From Psychrobacter luti (lineage in GTDB: Bacteria > Pseudomonadota > Gammaproteobacteria > Pseudomonadales > Moraxellaceae), in NCBI RefSeq assembly GCF_014192115.1, contig NZ_JACHXL010000001.1, forward strand, positions 372,001 through 436,000: DNA of 64,000 bases, read 5' to 3'. This document shows positions 1-8,999 of the stretch, one piece after another. Every line of letters begins with the position of its first letter. Positions within the stretch are counted from its first letter, which is position 1. Both the position numbers and the translations under genes were made by a program. The notes under the pieces are model-generated. The model did not search any database, was not told where the DNA came from, and saw nothing but the letters and a program-made list of their open reading frames with translations.

Positions 1-1343
1 ATACCGATAATGGTAGCGGTGTTTTGTGCCATCTCATATAGTCGGCGTGCGCAATAGGTTGCCATCGACACATGGTCTTCTTGGTTAGCAGAAGTTGGAA
101 TGCTGTCGACACTACCGGGATGGGCGATAGATTTATTTTCTGAGGCGAGCGCCGCTGCGGTCACATGAGCAATCATAAAGCCTGAATTCACCCCAGCATT
201 ATCTACCAAGAATGGCGGCAAACCGCCTGATAGAGTCGCATCGATTAGCAAAGCGATACGTCGCTCAGACATAGAGCCAATCTCGGCAATGGCTAAGGCC
301 AAAATATCGGCAGCAAAAGCCACTGGCTCAGCATGGAAGTTGCCACCTGAGATGGCAACTGGACCGTCTTCATTGTTAAAGATAAGCGGATTATCGGTCA
401 CTGCATTCGATTCAATTAATAAGGTTTTGCCTGCTTGATTAATAATATCAAGGCAAGCACCCATGACTTGTGGCTGACAACGCAAGCAATAAGGGTCTTG
501 TACTCTATCGTCTTGCTCACCATCATGGGAGGCGCGAATAGCACTGCCTTTAATTAGCTGACGATGCGCTTTAGCGATTTCGATTTGACCATGATGACCA
601 CGTACTTCGTGGATACGCGCATCAAATGGCGCATCCGAGCCTTTGGCCGCATCAATAGACATGGAGCCGACGATGGTTGCGGTCTCCAGTAAATCTCGCG
701 CTAAAAAATAACCCCGTAAAGCCAATGCTGTTGAGACCTGCGTGCCATTGATAAGGGCAAGACCTTCTTTGGCCGCTAGGGTAATGGGCTCAAGACCATG
801 CTGCTCCAATGCATCAGCGGCGGGTACTTTTTTGCCGCCAACATAAACATGACCTTCGCCCATCATCGCCAGTGTCATATGCGATAAAGGTGCGAGGTCT
901 CCTGAAGCACCCACTGAGCCTTTGGCAGGGATATTTGGGGTTATTTGATTGTTAATTAAGCCCAGTAAGCTATCGACCACGGCGCGGCGTACGCCAGAAA
1001 CACCTTGTGCCAAACTAGTCACCTTCATCACCATAATCAGTCGAACCACGTTGGCTGGTAACGCTTCACCAGTACCAACTGAGTGAGACACGATAAGGTT
1101 ACGCTGTAGCAGTTCTAATTGGTCATCACTGATACGGGTTTTTGCCAATAGACCAAAACCGGTATTGATACCATAAGCGCTTTTATCACGGCGAATAATC
1201 GTTTGTACATCTTCATGTGAGGCATCTATCGCCTCATAGGCGCTATCAGGCAGGGTCAATATAACAGGCTGCTCATAGATATCGCGTAGTATCTCAAAGC
1301 TAAGTTGACGCGGCTGTAGCGTTAATTGTTTGATAGCAGTCAT
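1..1343 (-). CDS. hutH: Histidine ammonia-lyase (partial, cut by window edge)
   Basis: This enzyme removes ammonia from L-histidine to give urocanate, the first step of histidine degradation in the cytoplasm. About 447 residues are visible from the ATG at 1341-1343; the C-terminal part lies beyond base 1 (family length is about 510). The fingerprint is the Ala-Ser-Gly triad at residues 146-148, inside [14 protein letters not shown], which cyclises to the MIO electrophile in this family. The N-terminal stretch YGINTGFG is also typical. It is the last visible gene of a minus-strand series hutU, YjiH-type gene, hutH, and so probably shares the HutC-controlled promoter near 4.7 kb. Nothing looks damaged. 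The identification is firm. Confidence 0.97.
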   Translation of the reverse strand, partial: MTAIKQLTLQPRQLSFEILRDIYEQPVILTLPDSAYEAIDASHEDVQTIIRRDKSAYGINTGFGLLAKTRISDDQLELLQRNLIVSHSVGTGEALPANVVRLIMVMKVTSLAQGVSGVRRAVVDSLLGLINNQITPNIPAKGSVGASGDLAPLSHMTLAMMGEGHVYVGGKKVPAADALEQHGLEPITLAAKEGLALINGTQVSTALALRGYFLARDLLETATIVGSMSIDAAKGSDAPFDARIHEVRGHHGQIEIAKAHRQLIKGSAIRASHDGEQDDRVQDPYCLRCQPQVMGACLDIINQAGKTLLIESNAVTDNPLIFNNEDGPVAISGGNFHAEPVAFAADILALAIAEIGSMSERRIALLIDATLSGGLPPFLVDNAGVNSGFMIAHVTAAALASENKSIAHPGSVDSIPTSANQEDHVSMATYCARRLYEMAQNTATIIG

Positions 1344-1433
1344 GGTGGTAATCCTAGTGTTAAATGTTATTAGCTGTATTTATTATATGGTGGGGTATTG
1401 ATGTTGTGCTTATATTGTTAGGGGCAATTTATC

Positions 1434-2825
1434 TTAACTTATCCAGCCCAGATATATCGCTAAATGTCCAAAAGGCGCGGCGATTAGAATGCTAAGCACC
1501 ACTCGCTCAAACCAAATGATGACCATCTTAGGCACTGATAACGGAATTTCAGTTGCCAATACACAAGGAATCATCGCTGAAAAGAATAGCACGCTACTAA
1601 TAGAGACGACTCCTGCCACATAGCGGGTCAAGACCTCAGCTTCCGTTAGCAGGAGTGCAGGCAAGAACATCTCAGCCAGTCCCGCTGACATACCTTTTGC
1701 AGCCTCTAATGGCTCAGGCATACCGGTTATCCAAGTGAATGGATACAAGAGCAAACCTAAGGCATCAAACACTGGCGTATATTTGGCCAGTAATAAACCA
1801 GTCAACCCTACCGCGATAATAGAAGGCACAATCGCAGCTGCCATCGTCAGACCATCTCGAAAGTTTGACCACATAATTTGTTTGAGGTCAGTCGCACGGC
1901 GTGAAGTGGCTAGTCCTAAATGGTAAGCTGCTGCTAAGCGATTGCCTTGTTGGTTGTCCAAGTCTAGACGCTCAACGCTATCATCAAAACCTCGAATAGG
2001 AGGAATACGTGCAGTAATGGCAGTGACAATAAAGGTAATAATCAGTGTTGACCAAAAGAACAGATTCCAAAACTCCATTAGACCAAGGGTTTTGGCAACG
2101 ATGACCATAAACGCTGCCGACACTGTAGAAAATCCAGTAGCAATAATGATGGCTTCACGGACAGAATATTGATTTTGCAGAAAGACCCGATTGGTAATGA
2201 GCAGCCCAATAGAGTAGCTACCAACAAAGGACGCAACCGCATCAATCGCCGATGAGCCAGGCGTTTTCCAAATCGGCTTCATAATAGGCTGCATGAGTAC
2301 CCCAAACATCTCCAGCAAGCCAAAACCGAGCAAAAAAGCTAGGATTAATGCGCCAATAGGGACAATCATGCCTACCGGTAATGCCAGTTTTTCAAATAGA
2401 AATGGCAACATGTCCTTTTCCATGATGATAGCGGGTGCCATATCGCTGACATACATCACTGCTAAAGCCAGACCGATAATCTTGAAGGCGGTTAATATCA
2501 TATTGGTGATGTTTTTACGCCATGAACCATCATAAATGGGTCTGCCGACGCCATAAATCATCAGTAGAAATAGTAAGAATACAGCAAGGGAGTGCTGCTG
2601 AGTGACCAGATAAGTTGCCCCGTGGTCAAATAAAATGGTGCTTTTTTCACCTATAGTAAAGGGCACAAAGAACATCACCAGACCAATAGTACTAAATACG
2701 ATTAGCTGCATCAGCGCTACAGGTTGGGACAGCAGCTTTTCAGGCGGTAGGCTAGCAGGTGCTGGACTGTCTAGAGGCGTTCTAGGTACGGAGCTGCCAG
2801 GGGGTAAAATATCACGTTCAGACAT
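1434..2825 (-). CDS. YjiH-family membrane protein (nucleoside-recognition/Gate domain)
   Basis: A 463-residue polytopic inner-membrane protein with roughly nine or ten hydrophobic segments after a Pro/Ser-rich cytoplasmic N-terminus. Segments such as LILAFLLGFGLLEMFGVLMQ followed by the charged KPIWKTPGSSAIDAVASFVG stretch resemble the Gate (nucleoside-recognition) domain of YjiH-type proteins. The family has no settled substrate. Its position between hutU and hutH on the same strand suggests a role in taking up histidine or urocanate or exporting a product; that is inference from context only. The ATG at 2825 follows a recognisable AAGGA-type site. A large inverted repeat separates it from hutU. 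Confidence 0.75.
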   Translation of the reverse strand: MSERDILPPGSSVPRTPLDSPAPASLPPEKLLSQPVALMQLIVFSTIGLVMFFVPFTIGEKSTILFDHGATYLVTQQHSLAVFLLFLLMIYGVGRPIYDGSWRKNITNMILTAFKIIGLALAVMYVSDMAPAIIMEKDMLPFLFEKLALPVGMIVPIGALILAFLLGFGLLEMFGVLMQPIMKPIWKTPGSSAIDAVASFVGSYSIGLLITNRVFLQNQYSVREAIIIATGFSTVSAAFMVIVAKTLGLMEFWNLFFWSTLIITFIVTAITARIPPIRGFDDSVERLDLDNQQGNRLAAAYHLGLATSRRATDLKQIMWSNFRDGLTMAAAIVPSIIAVGLTGLLLAKYTPVFDALGLLLYPFTWITGMPEPLEAAKGMSAGLAEMFLPALLLTEAEVLTRYVAGVVSISSVLFFSAMIPCVLATEIPLSVPKMVIIWFERVVLSILIAAPFGHLAIYLGWIS

Positions 2826-2852
2826 ATTATCGTCCTTGATAAAGTGTTGATG

Positions 2853-2905
2853 ATGTCCTTATATTACTTAAGAATATGAGATATCACTTAAGCATATAAG
2901 GACAT
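2853..2905. repeat. Large inverted repeat between hutU and the YjiH gene
   Basis: The left arm ATGTCCTTATATTACTTAAG (2853-2872) matches the reverse complement of CTTAAGCATATAAGGACAT (2887-2905) with one substitution and a one-base gap; the loop is about 14 bases. There is no T-run on either side, so it does not look like a simple intrinsic terminator. In the hut transcript it would form a long stem just after the hutU stop codon. A role in mRNA processing or stability, or as an operator, is possible. Confidence 0.7.
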
Positions 2906-2913
2906 GGGGTAAG

Positions 2914-4647
2914 CTATTTAATCATAGGTAGATTTAAGCCATAGTCTTTCGCTGTTTTGATTGCTAGCTCATAGCCTGCATCCGCATGACGCATCACACC
3001 TGAGCCGCAATCATTAACCAGTACGCGTGCCAAGCGCTTGGCTGCGGCATCAGTACCGTCAGCGACGATGACCATACCTGAGTGCTGCGAGTAACCCATG
3101 CCAACGCCGCCGCCATGATGCAATGATACCCAAGTTGCGCCGCCTGCCACGTTGAGCATGCCGTTTAATAGCGCCCAGTCAGAGACAGCGTCTGAGCCAT
3201 CTTTCATGCTTTCTGTTTCGCGATTTGGGCTGGCAACAGAGCCAGTATCTAAATGGTCACGGCCAATAACGATAGGGCCTTTTAGCTCACCATTTTTAAC
3301 CATCTCATTAAAGGCTAAGCCTGCCTTATCACGTTCACCAAGACCTAACCAGCAGATACGCGCTGGCAAGCCTTGAAATTGAATGCGTTCTTTTGCCATA
3401 TCAAGCCAGCGATGAATGTGCTGGTTTTCAGGGAATAGCTCTTTGATTTTTTGATCGGTTTTGTAGATGTCTTCTGGATCACCTGATAATGCGACCCAGC
3501 GGAAGGGGCCTTTACCTTGGCAAAACAGCGGACGAATATAGGCAGGGACAAAACCTGGGAAATTAAAGGCATTTTTTACGCCTTCATCAAATGCCACCTG
3601 ACGGATGTTATTACCATAATCGGTCGTTGGGATATCCATCTCTTGTAAATCTAGCATTGCCTGTACGTGTACCGCACAAGACTGAGCGGCAGCTTTGGTT
3701 AGATCAGCGTGTTGCTCTGGATTTTCTTGAGCGGCTTTCCACTCTTCAACTGTCCAGCCACTTGGCAGGTAGCCATTGATTAAATCATGAGCTGAGGTTT
3801 GGTCAGTGACCAAATCAGGTTTAATTTCACCTGCATTGGCGCGCTTGACCATTTCAGGCAAGATATCAGCGGCGTTACCAAGTAGGGCGATAGAAACGGC
3901 TTCACCAGCTGCGGTATGTTGCTTGATGAGCTCATAAGCATGGTCAAGATTATCGGCTTGTTTATCGACGTAGCCCGTACGCAAACGGAAATCAATACTA
4001 GACTGCTGACACTCGATGTTTAAAGAGGTTGCTCCAGCAAAGGTCGCGGCTAATGGCTGTGCGCCGCCCATACCGCCAAGACCAGCAGTCAAAATCCAAC
4101 GTCCTGCCCAGCTGCCGTCATAGTGCTGGCGACCGGCTTCAACAAAGGTTTCATAAGTCCCTTGAACGATGCCTTGGGTGCCGATATAAATCCAGCTACC
4201 GGCGGTCATTTGGCCATACATAAATAAGTCTTTACGATCCAGCTCGTTGAAATGCTCCCACGTCGCCCAGCGCGGTACAAGGTTGGAGTTGGCAATCAAT
4301 ACACGCGGCGCATTTTCATGAGTTTGAAAGACGCCAACAGGCTTGCCAGATTGCACCAATAAGGTTTCATCGTCTTCTAATTCCTTCAATGATGCTAGGA
4401 TCTGATCATAGCTTTCCCAATTACGGGCTGCACGGCCGATGCCGCCATAGACGACCAAGCTTTTTGGGTTTTCAGCCACATCAGGGTGCAGGTTATTTTG
4501 CAGCATGCGATAAGGGGCTTCGGTCAGCCAACTCTTGCAGTGTAGCGTACTGCCAGTCGGCGCCGCGATATTGCGACTCTCGTCACGGCGGGTAAATTCA
4601 TTATTGTTGCTTGTGGCGTTTTTGCTCAATCCATTATCGGTAGTCAT
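2914..4647 (-). CDS. hutU: Urocanate hydratase
   Basis: Urocanase converts urocanate to 4-imidazolone-5-propionate using tightly bound NAD+, the second step of histidine degradation. Family signatures include the glycine-rich [13 protein letters not shown], the [16 protein letters not shown] segment and [16 protein letters not shown] near the C-terminus. The open frame extends upstream to 4758, but the ATG at 4645-4647 is preceded by AAGGA at good spacing. It also gives 577 residues, close to the usual 555-560, while the extra 37 residues are Lys/Asn-rich and not family-like. It is the first gene of the minus-strand hut series, divergent from hutC, with the HutC-type operator 74 bases upstream of this start. 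Confidence 0.97.
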   Translation of the reverse strand: MTTDNGLSKNATSNNNEFTRRDESRNIAAPTGSTLHCKSWLTEAPYRMLQNNLHPDVAENPKSLVVYGGIGRAARNWESYDQILASLKELEDDETLLVQSGKPVGVFQTHENAPRVLIANSNLVPRWATWEHFNELDRKDLFMYGQMTAGSWIYIGTQGIVQGTYETFVEAGRQHYDGSWAGRWILTAGLGGMGGAQPLAATFAGATSLNIECQQSSIDFRLRTGYVDKQADNLDHAYELIKQHTAAGEAVSIALLGNAADILPEMVKRANAGEIKPDLVTDQTSAHDLINGYLPSGWTVEEWKAAQENPEQHADLTKAAAQSCAVHVQAMLDLQEMDIPTTDYGNNIRQVAFDEGVKNAFNFPGFVPAYIRPLFCQGKGPFRWVALSGDPEDIYKTDQKIKELFPENQHIHRWLDMAKERIQFQGLPARICWLGLGERDKAGLAFNEMVKNGELKGPIVIGRDHLDTGSVASPNRETESMKDGSDAVSDWALLNGMLNVAGGATWVSLHHGGGVGMGYSQHSGMVIVADGTDAAAKRLARVLVNDCGSGVMRHADAGYELAIKTAKDYGLNLPMIK

Positions 4648-4720
4648 GCTCAAATCCTTGTGATTGTTTATACAGTTTGCTAGTTGCCGTTTGTTAGCAG
4701 CATTATTTGGTGGTATTATT

Positions 4721-4738
4721 AATTTGTATATACAAATT
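4721..4738. promoter_or_regulatory. HutC-type operator palindrome
   Basis: AATTTGTATATACAAATT is a perfect 18-base palindrome in the divergent hutU/hutC promoter region. Its core TGTATATACA matches the TGTAnnTACA-type sites known for HutC repressors of the GntR/HutC subfamily. It lies 74 bases upstream of the hutU ATG and 178 upstream of the hutC ATG, so one site could control both directions. Confidence 0.85.
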
Positions 4739-4915
4739 ATCAAAGATAATTTTTTCATGCAAGCATTTTTTTATTAGCAGCTAAATTATTTATAAGTCTG
4801 CTTTATTCGATAGTCTACTTTCATAGTGATTATGATAATTGTCATGATATTATGTCAGCACTTGCACAATTGCAGTCGGTGGTTAAAGATAAGCATGACA
4901 AAGGTGAAGTGTGAT

Positions 4916-5692
4916 ATGACAAAAACAGTTCCAGCCTATCAGCGGATTAAAAACGCAATCTTAGATAATATTCATTCTGGAAAATGGCAGGCAGGCGCAG
5001 CTATCTCCACCGAAATGGCGCTGGCAGAAGAGTTTGGGGTATCTCGAATGACAGTAAACCGCGCCTTAAAAGAACTAAGCGAGGAGCGAGTATTGGAGCG
5101 CCGCCAAGGGTCGGGTACGTTTGTTGCGCAGCAGCAGTTTAATCATACTTTTGTAGAAGTGCGTAATATCGCTCAAGACTTAAAGTCTGCCAATCGCGAT
5201 TATCAGGCGCAAGTTGTCAGTAAGCGTGGCATTACTGCTGCTATGCTCAATGATGAGCTGCGGCGTAAATTTGGTCTTGAGAAGGTGGTTAAATCGTCTG
5301 AGTTAAAAGACGTTGCTGATATTAAAGCTATTGAGAATATTGATAATGAAGCAGCAATTTTATATGAAGTAAAAATCATCCACTTTGCGGATGGCCAGCC
5401 GATACAGTTTGAAGAGCGCTGGGTCGATGCGACAAAAGTACCAGAATTTATTGAGCAAGATTTTAGTGTGGTCAATACCAGTGATTATCTCATTGCTAAG
5501 AGTCCGCTTGAGCGTGGTAGCTATACTATCCGAGCTTTAGCAGCACCTAATGAGATTGCTGATGCACTACAGATTGCCCCTCAGTCACCGACATTAGTAT
5601 TGTGTCGTCAGACTTATTCGGCTGGTCAAGTATTGACCTTTGTGAAGATGTGGCATGCAGGCGATCGTTATCAGTTTTCTGGTGAGTTATAG
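4916..5692 (+). CDS. hutC: Histidine utilisation repressor, GntR/HutC family
   Basis: A transcriptional repressor of hut genes that is released by urocanate in characterised relatives. The N-terminal winged helix-turn-helix runs from about residue 5 to 70, with the hallmark EFGVSRMTVNRALKEL recognition region and RRQGSGTFVA wing. The C-terminal UTRA ligand domain covers about residues 95-240, with typical YEVKIIHFADGQPIQFEERW. The open frame starts at 4826, but the ATG at 4916 has an AAGGTGAAG ribosome site and yields 258 residues, matching the family; the 30 extra residues upstream are hydrophobic and unlike HutC. It is divergent from hutU and shares a promoter region that contains a perfect TGTATATACA palindrome, so it probably represses itself as well. 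Confidence 0.95.
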   Translation: MTKTVPAYQRIKNAILDNIHSGKWQAGAAISTEMALAEEFGVSRMTVNRALKELSEERVLERRQGSGTFVAQQQFNHTFVEVRNIAQDLKSANRDYQAQVVSKRGITAAMLNDELRRKFGLEKVVKSSELKDVADIKAIENIDNEAAILYEVKIIHFADGQPIQFEERWVDATKVPEFIEQDFSVVNTSDYLIAKSPLERGSYTIRALAAPNEIADALQIAPQSPTLVLCRQTYSAGQVLTFVKMWHAGDRYQFSGEL

Positions 5693-5709
5693 TTTTTATT
5701 GAGGTTGTC

Positions 5710-6411
5710 CTATTGCTTTTTGCTCATTTCAGATAATAAGTCGAGTTGTATTTCTTGTATCTCAGCGAGCCTATCCCATTGATGCATTAACAGATGATCC
5801 AATTTTTCATGCAAGTGTTGGATTTCAAGCTCAGCTTTTAAGTTAATTTGATAGTCATTTTCTGAACGTAACCGGTCTTTGGTCTCTTGCCTATTTTGGC
5901 TCATCATAATCACAGGTGCTTGAATGGCAGCGATACAGGATAATATTAAATTCAATAGAATAAACGGGTAGGGATCAGCAGGACGGGCGACCATTACCAC
6001 AGTATTGACGATGATCCAAATGGCTAAAAAAATAGCAAAACAGATAAGAAATGACCAACTACCACCAAAGGTTGCAATTTTATCTGCCAATCGTTCACTG
6101 AAAGTCCATTTTTGCTCTAGAGTTTTATCAATATTTTTGGTGATGAGTTCATGCTGTTGCATGCTTTTAATCAATTCAGATTCAAGAACGGTCACCTCGC
6201 CTTTTTCAGACGTTAGCGATGAGTGCACATACTTCATTCGATACTTGCTTAAGTCATTTTGGCAAATATAGTCTGTAGGTAAACATTTGGGTAAGTCATA
6301 CAAAATCTCTTCTGTAATTGCTTGTCGTATGGTGCCTATAGGGGTAAGGGTTTTTATAGGATAATTTTGTCCACAGACAATACAGTGATAAACGCCACTT
6401 TTTTTATTCAT
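5710..6411 (-). CDS. DUF1003 inner-membrane protein
   Basis: A 233-residue protein of the DUF1003 family, whose function is unknown. The N-terminus carries a small Cys motif (CIVCGQNYP, with a further Cys at KCLPTDYICQ) that could bind zinc. Two hydrophobic hairpin segments lie at about residues 115-135 and 145-165. They are followed by the family hallmark VIMMSQNRQETKDRLRSEND and a coiled, Glu/Leu-rich tail ending in KKQ. It is convergent with hutC, only 17 bases from its stop, and has no obvious tie to the hut genes. The family assignment is good; the function cannot be stated. Confidence 0.85.
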   Translation of the reverse strand: MNKKSGVYHCIVCGQNYPIKTLTPIGTIRQAITEEILYDLPKCLPTDYICQNDLSKYRMKYVHSSLTSEKGEVTVLESELIKSMQQHELITKNIDKTLEQKWTFSERLADKIATFGGSWSFLICFAIFLAIWIIVNTVVMVARPADPYPFILLNLILSCIAAIQAPVIMMSQNRQETKDRLRSENDYQINLKAELEIQHLHEKLDHLLMHQWDRLAEIQEIQLDLLSEMSKKQ

Positions 6412-6550
6412 CGCTATATTCCTTTATAGTCATTACCGGCTTATTTCCCAGAGCTATCTTAAAATAAAGAGCCAAGTCATTAACACGATTCTATTTTATG
6501 ATTGTCTAATTCAAGCAAAGGGTTTCTGGAAAGTATCCTTCACAATAAAA

Positions 6551-7222
6551 CTATTCACTAGGGTCTGCACCCGGCGGGAAGTCATGACGCAGCTGCGCGA
6601 CATTGGCAGCAGTCACTTTATCTGTAAAACCATTTAAATCACTATGCACATATTGAGTGACCGCTGCGATTTGCTCATCATTCATCATGCTATGAAAGGC
6701 GGGCATACCGCGCAAGCCATTGATGACCAGGCTAATAATATAGTACTTAGACTCCATCTTGCTGTTATTCGCGAGTGACGGATAATAACCCGCTCCTTGT
6801 GCGCCTTCGCCTTTAGACATATGACAGCCTGCGCAAGAGTCGTCATAAAGTTTTTTGCCATCATTACTAAAAAACCCCGTTTTACCTTGTGCGCTGCCTT
6901 CAAATTTGGTCAGCCACTTTTGTAAATTCGCATCATTACTCATCGTTAGTATTGAGTTGACATCGACGATATTCATAGGAGGGCGTGTCAGCGCTGTTTT
7001 TGACATATAAACCGCGCCCCAAGCGCCATTATTACGGCTGGCTTGATTGTCAAAATTGTCATCAAAGACCATCTGCGTTGCTTGCAGGCTAGCAATGGTG
7101 GGAGCGTTGGTTTTAGTATGTTGACTACAGCCTGATATAAAAGCCGTGCCACTTATTATTAATATAACCGGCAAGTGAGATGACTTATATAAGTTTAAAT
7201 GCTTTGATTTTACTTGTATCAT
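6551..7222 (-). CDS. Mono-haem cytochrome c lipoprotein
   Basis: A 223-residue class I cytochrome c. The N-terminal hydrophobic stretch ends in a lipobox-like ISGC at Cys32, so the protein is probably anchored by lipid on the periplasmic face of a membrane. A single haem site, CAGCH, lies at residues 130-134, and GMPAFHSMM supplies the likely Met axial ligand. It is the last gene of a minus-strand set (YceI, tri-haem cytochrome c, flavin amine oxidase, this gene). The 72-base gap to the amine oxidase suggests co-transcription. By inference it carries electrons from the amine oxidase and/or the tri-haem protein towards the respiratory chain. Confidence 0.88.
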   Translation of the reverse strand: MIQVKSKHLNLYKSSHLPVILIISGTAFISGCSQHTKTNAPTIASLQATQMVFDDNFDNQASRNNGAWGAVYMSKTALTRPPMNIVDVNSILTMSNDANLQKWLTKFEGSAQGKTGFFSNDGKKLYDDSCAGCHMSKGEGAQGAGYYPSLANNSKMESKYYIISLVINGLRGMPAFHSMMNDEQIAAVTQYVHSDLNGFTDKVTAANVAQLRHDFPPGADPSE

Positions 7223-7294
7223 ACCTGCTTACCTTAATTTTATACTGATTAAATACTGTCTGCTAACCAATGATTTTAAAAGTCATCTACTAAA

Positions 7295-8926
7295 CTAGCC
7301 TAGTTTTTTGGCTTTTTGATGTAAGCGTTTAGCGGCATCTAGACCCGATAATATTGCGCCTTCTTGCCAAGCAGGAATGTGCGAGCAGTGTTCGCCTGCT
7401 AATACAATTCGGTGGTCAATGGCACATAACGTATCGTAATATTGCTCGCGGCTTGACTCACTCCAAAGCCCATAGCAGCCAAGTGACCAAGGGATACGAT
7501 GCCAAGCAACTGAGGTACCCGAGCGAAACTCTTTGGTATATTGCGGATGAATGCGTTTACCGTATTCTAATGCGGCATGAATGCGCTCTTTTGGCGTTAA
7601 GGAGTTAAACTTATAAGACGCTTCGCCAAAGCCATAAGCGCCAAGTAACACGCCCGACCCTGAGGTAAATAAATCTTGTGAAGGATAAGAGATTTGGGTA
7701 ATCGGTAGATCAGTATAAGTGATGCCGCCATAAATCCATTCGTCCTCCTCCCAAAAGCGCCGTTTAAACTCAAGCCCGACTTTAAAGGAGCTATCGTAAG
7801 GGACAGCCGCCATCGCTTGTTTCATTGGCTCTGAGACATTGATATCGATTTGGGTCAATACCGACAGCGGAATATTACAAATGCACCAATCGGCGCGAAT
7901 GCTTTTAGCGCTCCTCTCTATATTATTCCCTTCTGACTTATCGCTGTTAGAGTTGCTGCTATCGACATAATCAACGGTAACGCCGGTTTCATCTTGATGG
8001 ATCTTGGTAACTTTGGCATTAAACGTAATCATATCTCGGCACTCGCGGGTGAAAGCATCGCCGATTTTCCCCATACCGCCAACAGGCTGGAACATCGCAG
8101 GTTGATGCACGTAAACGGTGTAGTTGGCGTAGAGATCCGCCCACATGCCTGAATTTAACAGTTTATTCAACGGTATCGGTGTTGAAGGCTTGGCAGTAGG
8201 CATAAGCCCGCCACCTGGATAAACACTATAACCGCGATGTTTGCTGGTCTCATGACTTTTGACATAACGATAGTTAGTATCGAGGACACCCCAGCCTTTT
8301 AACCCTTCTAATAGCTTTTCTTTGTCTTCTTGAGTCACGGTATCATCCAAGCTGCCTTTATTAACGGCTTTGGATAATAGTTCAGAGACATAGCCGCGAA
8401 TATCACTTTGCACTTCACCTAAGCGCTGCGGTGCGCCATTAAAGTGATTGGTACGATGCAAATAAGCACGATCATTGGTTTGAATAAACGGCTGCAAGGC
8501 GACATTAAACTTTTTGCAATAATGAAAGACCGCATAATGATGGACCGGCAATCGCCACGGACCGCCATTGAAGTAATTGCCCTTTTTAAAGTCGCAAGTG
8601 ACCTCTTCGCCGCCCAGTTCCGTATATTTATCGCCGCTGTTTAGCGTCCAGCTGCGTCCGCCACCGCGATTTTGGTATTCAAGTACCGTTACTTTATAAC
8701 CTGCTTTACGTAACTCGTAAGCTGCCGTAAGCCCGCCCAATCCTGCGCCAAGGATAACGATGCTAGCGCCAGCAGGCGCGCCTTTCAGCTCTATCTCTTG
8801 TTTAAAGCTTGACTCGGAGGCGAAACCTAGTGCAGTCATCGCTTGATACATAGCGGTCGCGCCAGCGGTTTTACCTATCATGGCGAGCAGTTGTCGCCGT
8901 GTCGGGGAGGACAGCAAGTCTTTCAT
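7295..8926 (-). CDS. Flavin monoamine oxidase-family protein, Tat-exported
   Basis: A 543-residue FAD amine oxidase. The N-terminus SPTRRQLLAMIGKTAGATAMYQA is a twin-arginine-type signal (Arg pair at residues 10-11), which implies export as a folded, FAD-loaded enzyme. The dinucleotide motif IVILGAGLGGLTAAYEL begins near residue 56, with RGGGRSWT at 87-94. The C-terminus has the FAD-binding AGEHCSHIPAWQEGAILSG of amine oxidases. Its neighbours on both sides are cytochrome c genes. In this family NicA2 of Pseudomonas putida is known to pass electrons to a cytochrome c rather than O2, so this protein may be an amine dehydrogenase in practice. The substrate cannot be read from sequence. Confidence 0.9.
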   Translation of the reverse strand: MKDLLSSPTRRQLLAMIGKTAGATAMYQAMTALGFASESSFKQEIELKGAPAGASIVILGAGLGGLTAAYELRKAGYKVTVLEYQNRGGGRSWTLNSGDKYTELGGEEVTCDFKKGNYFNGGPWRLPVHHYAVFHYCKKFNVALQPFIQTNDRAYLHRTNHFNGAPQRLGEVQSDIRGYVSELLSKAVNKGSLDDTVTQEDKEKLLEGLKGWGVLDTNYRYVKSHETSKHRGYSVYPGGGLMPTAKPSTPIPLNKLLNSGMWADLYANYTVYVHQPAMFQPVGGMGKIGDAFTRECRDMITFNAKVTKIHQDETGVTVDYVDSSNSNSDKSEGNNIERSAKSIRADWCICNIPLSVLTQIDINVSEPMKQAMAAVPYDSSFKVGLEFKRRFWEEDEWIYGGITYTDLPITQISYPSQDLFTSGSGVLLGAYGFGEASYKFNSLTPKERIHAALEYGKRIHPQYTKEFRSGTSVAWHRIPWSLGCYGLWSESSREQYYDTLCAIDHRIVLAGEHCSHIPAWQEGAILSGLDAAKRLHQKAKKLG

Positions 8927-8999
8927 TTAATCATCCTTATCGGGCTTATCATAAGTAGTAACGCAATGAGAAAGTCGGGAGGTTTGGGTTTCTATAGGT

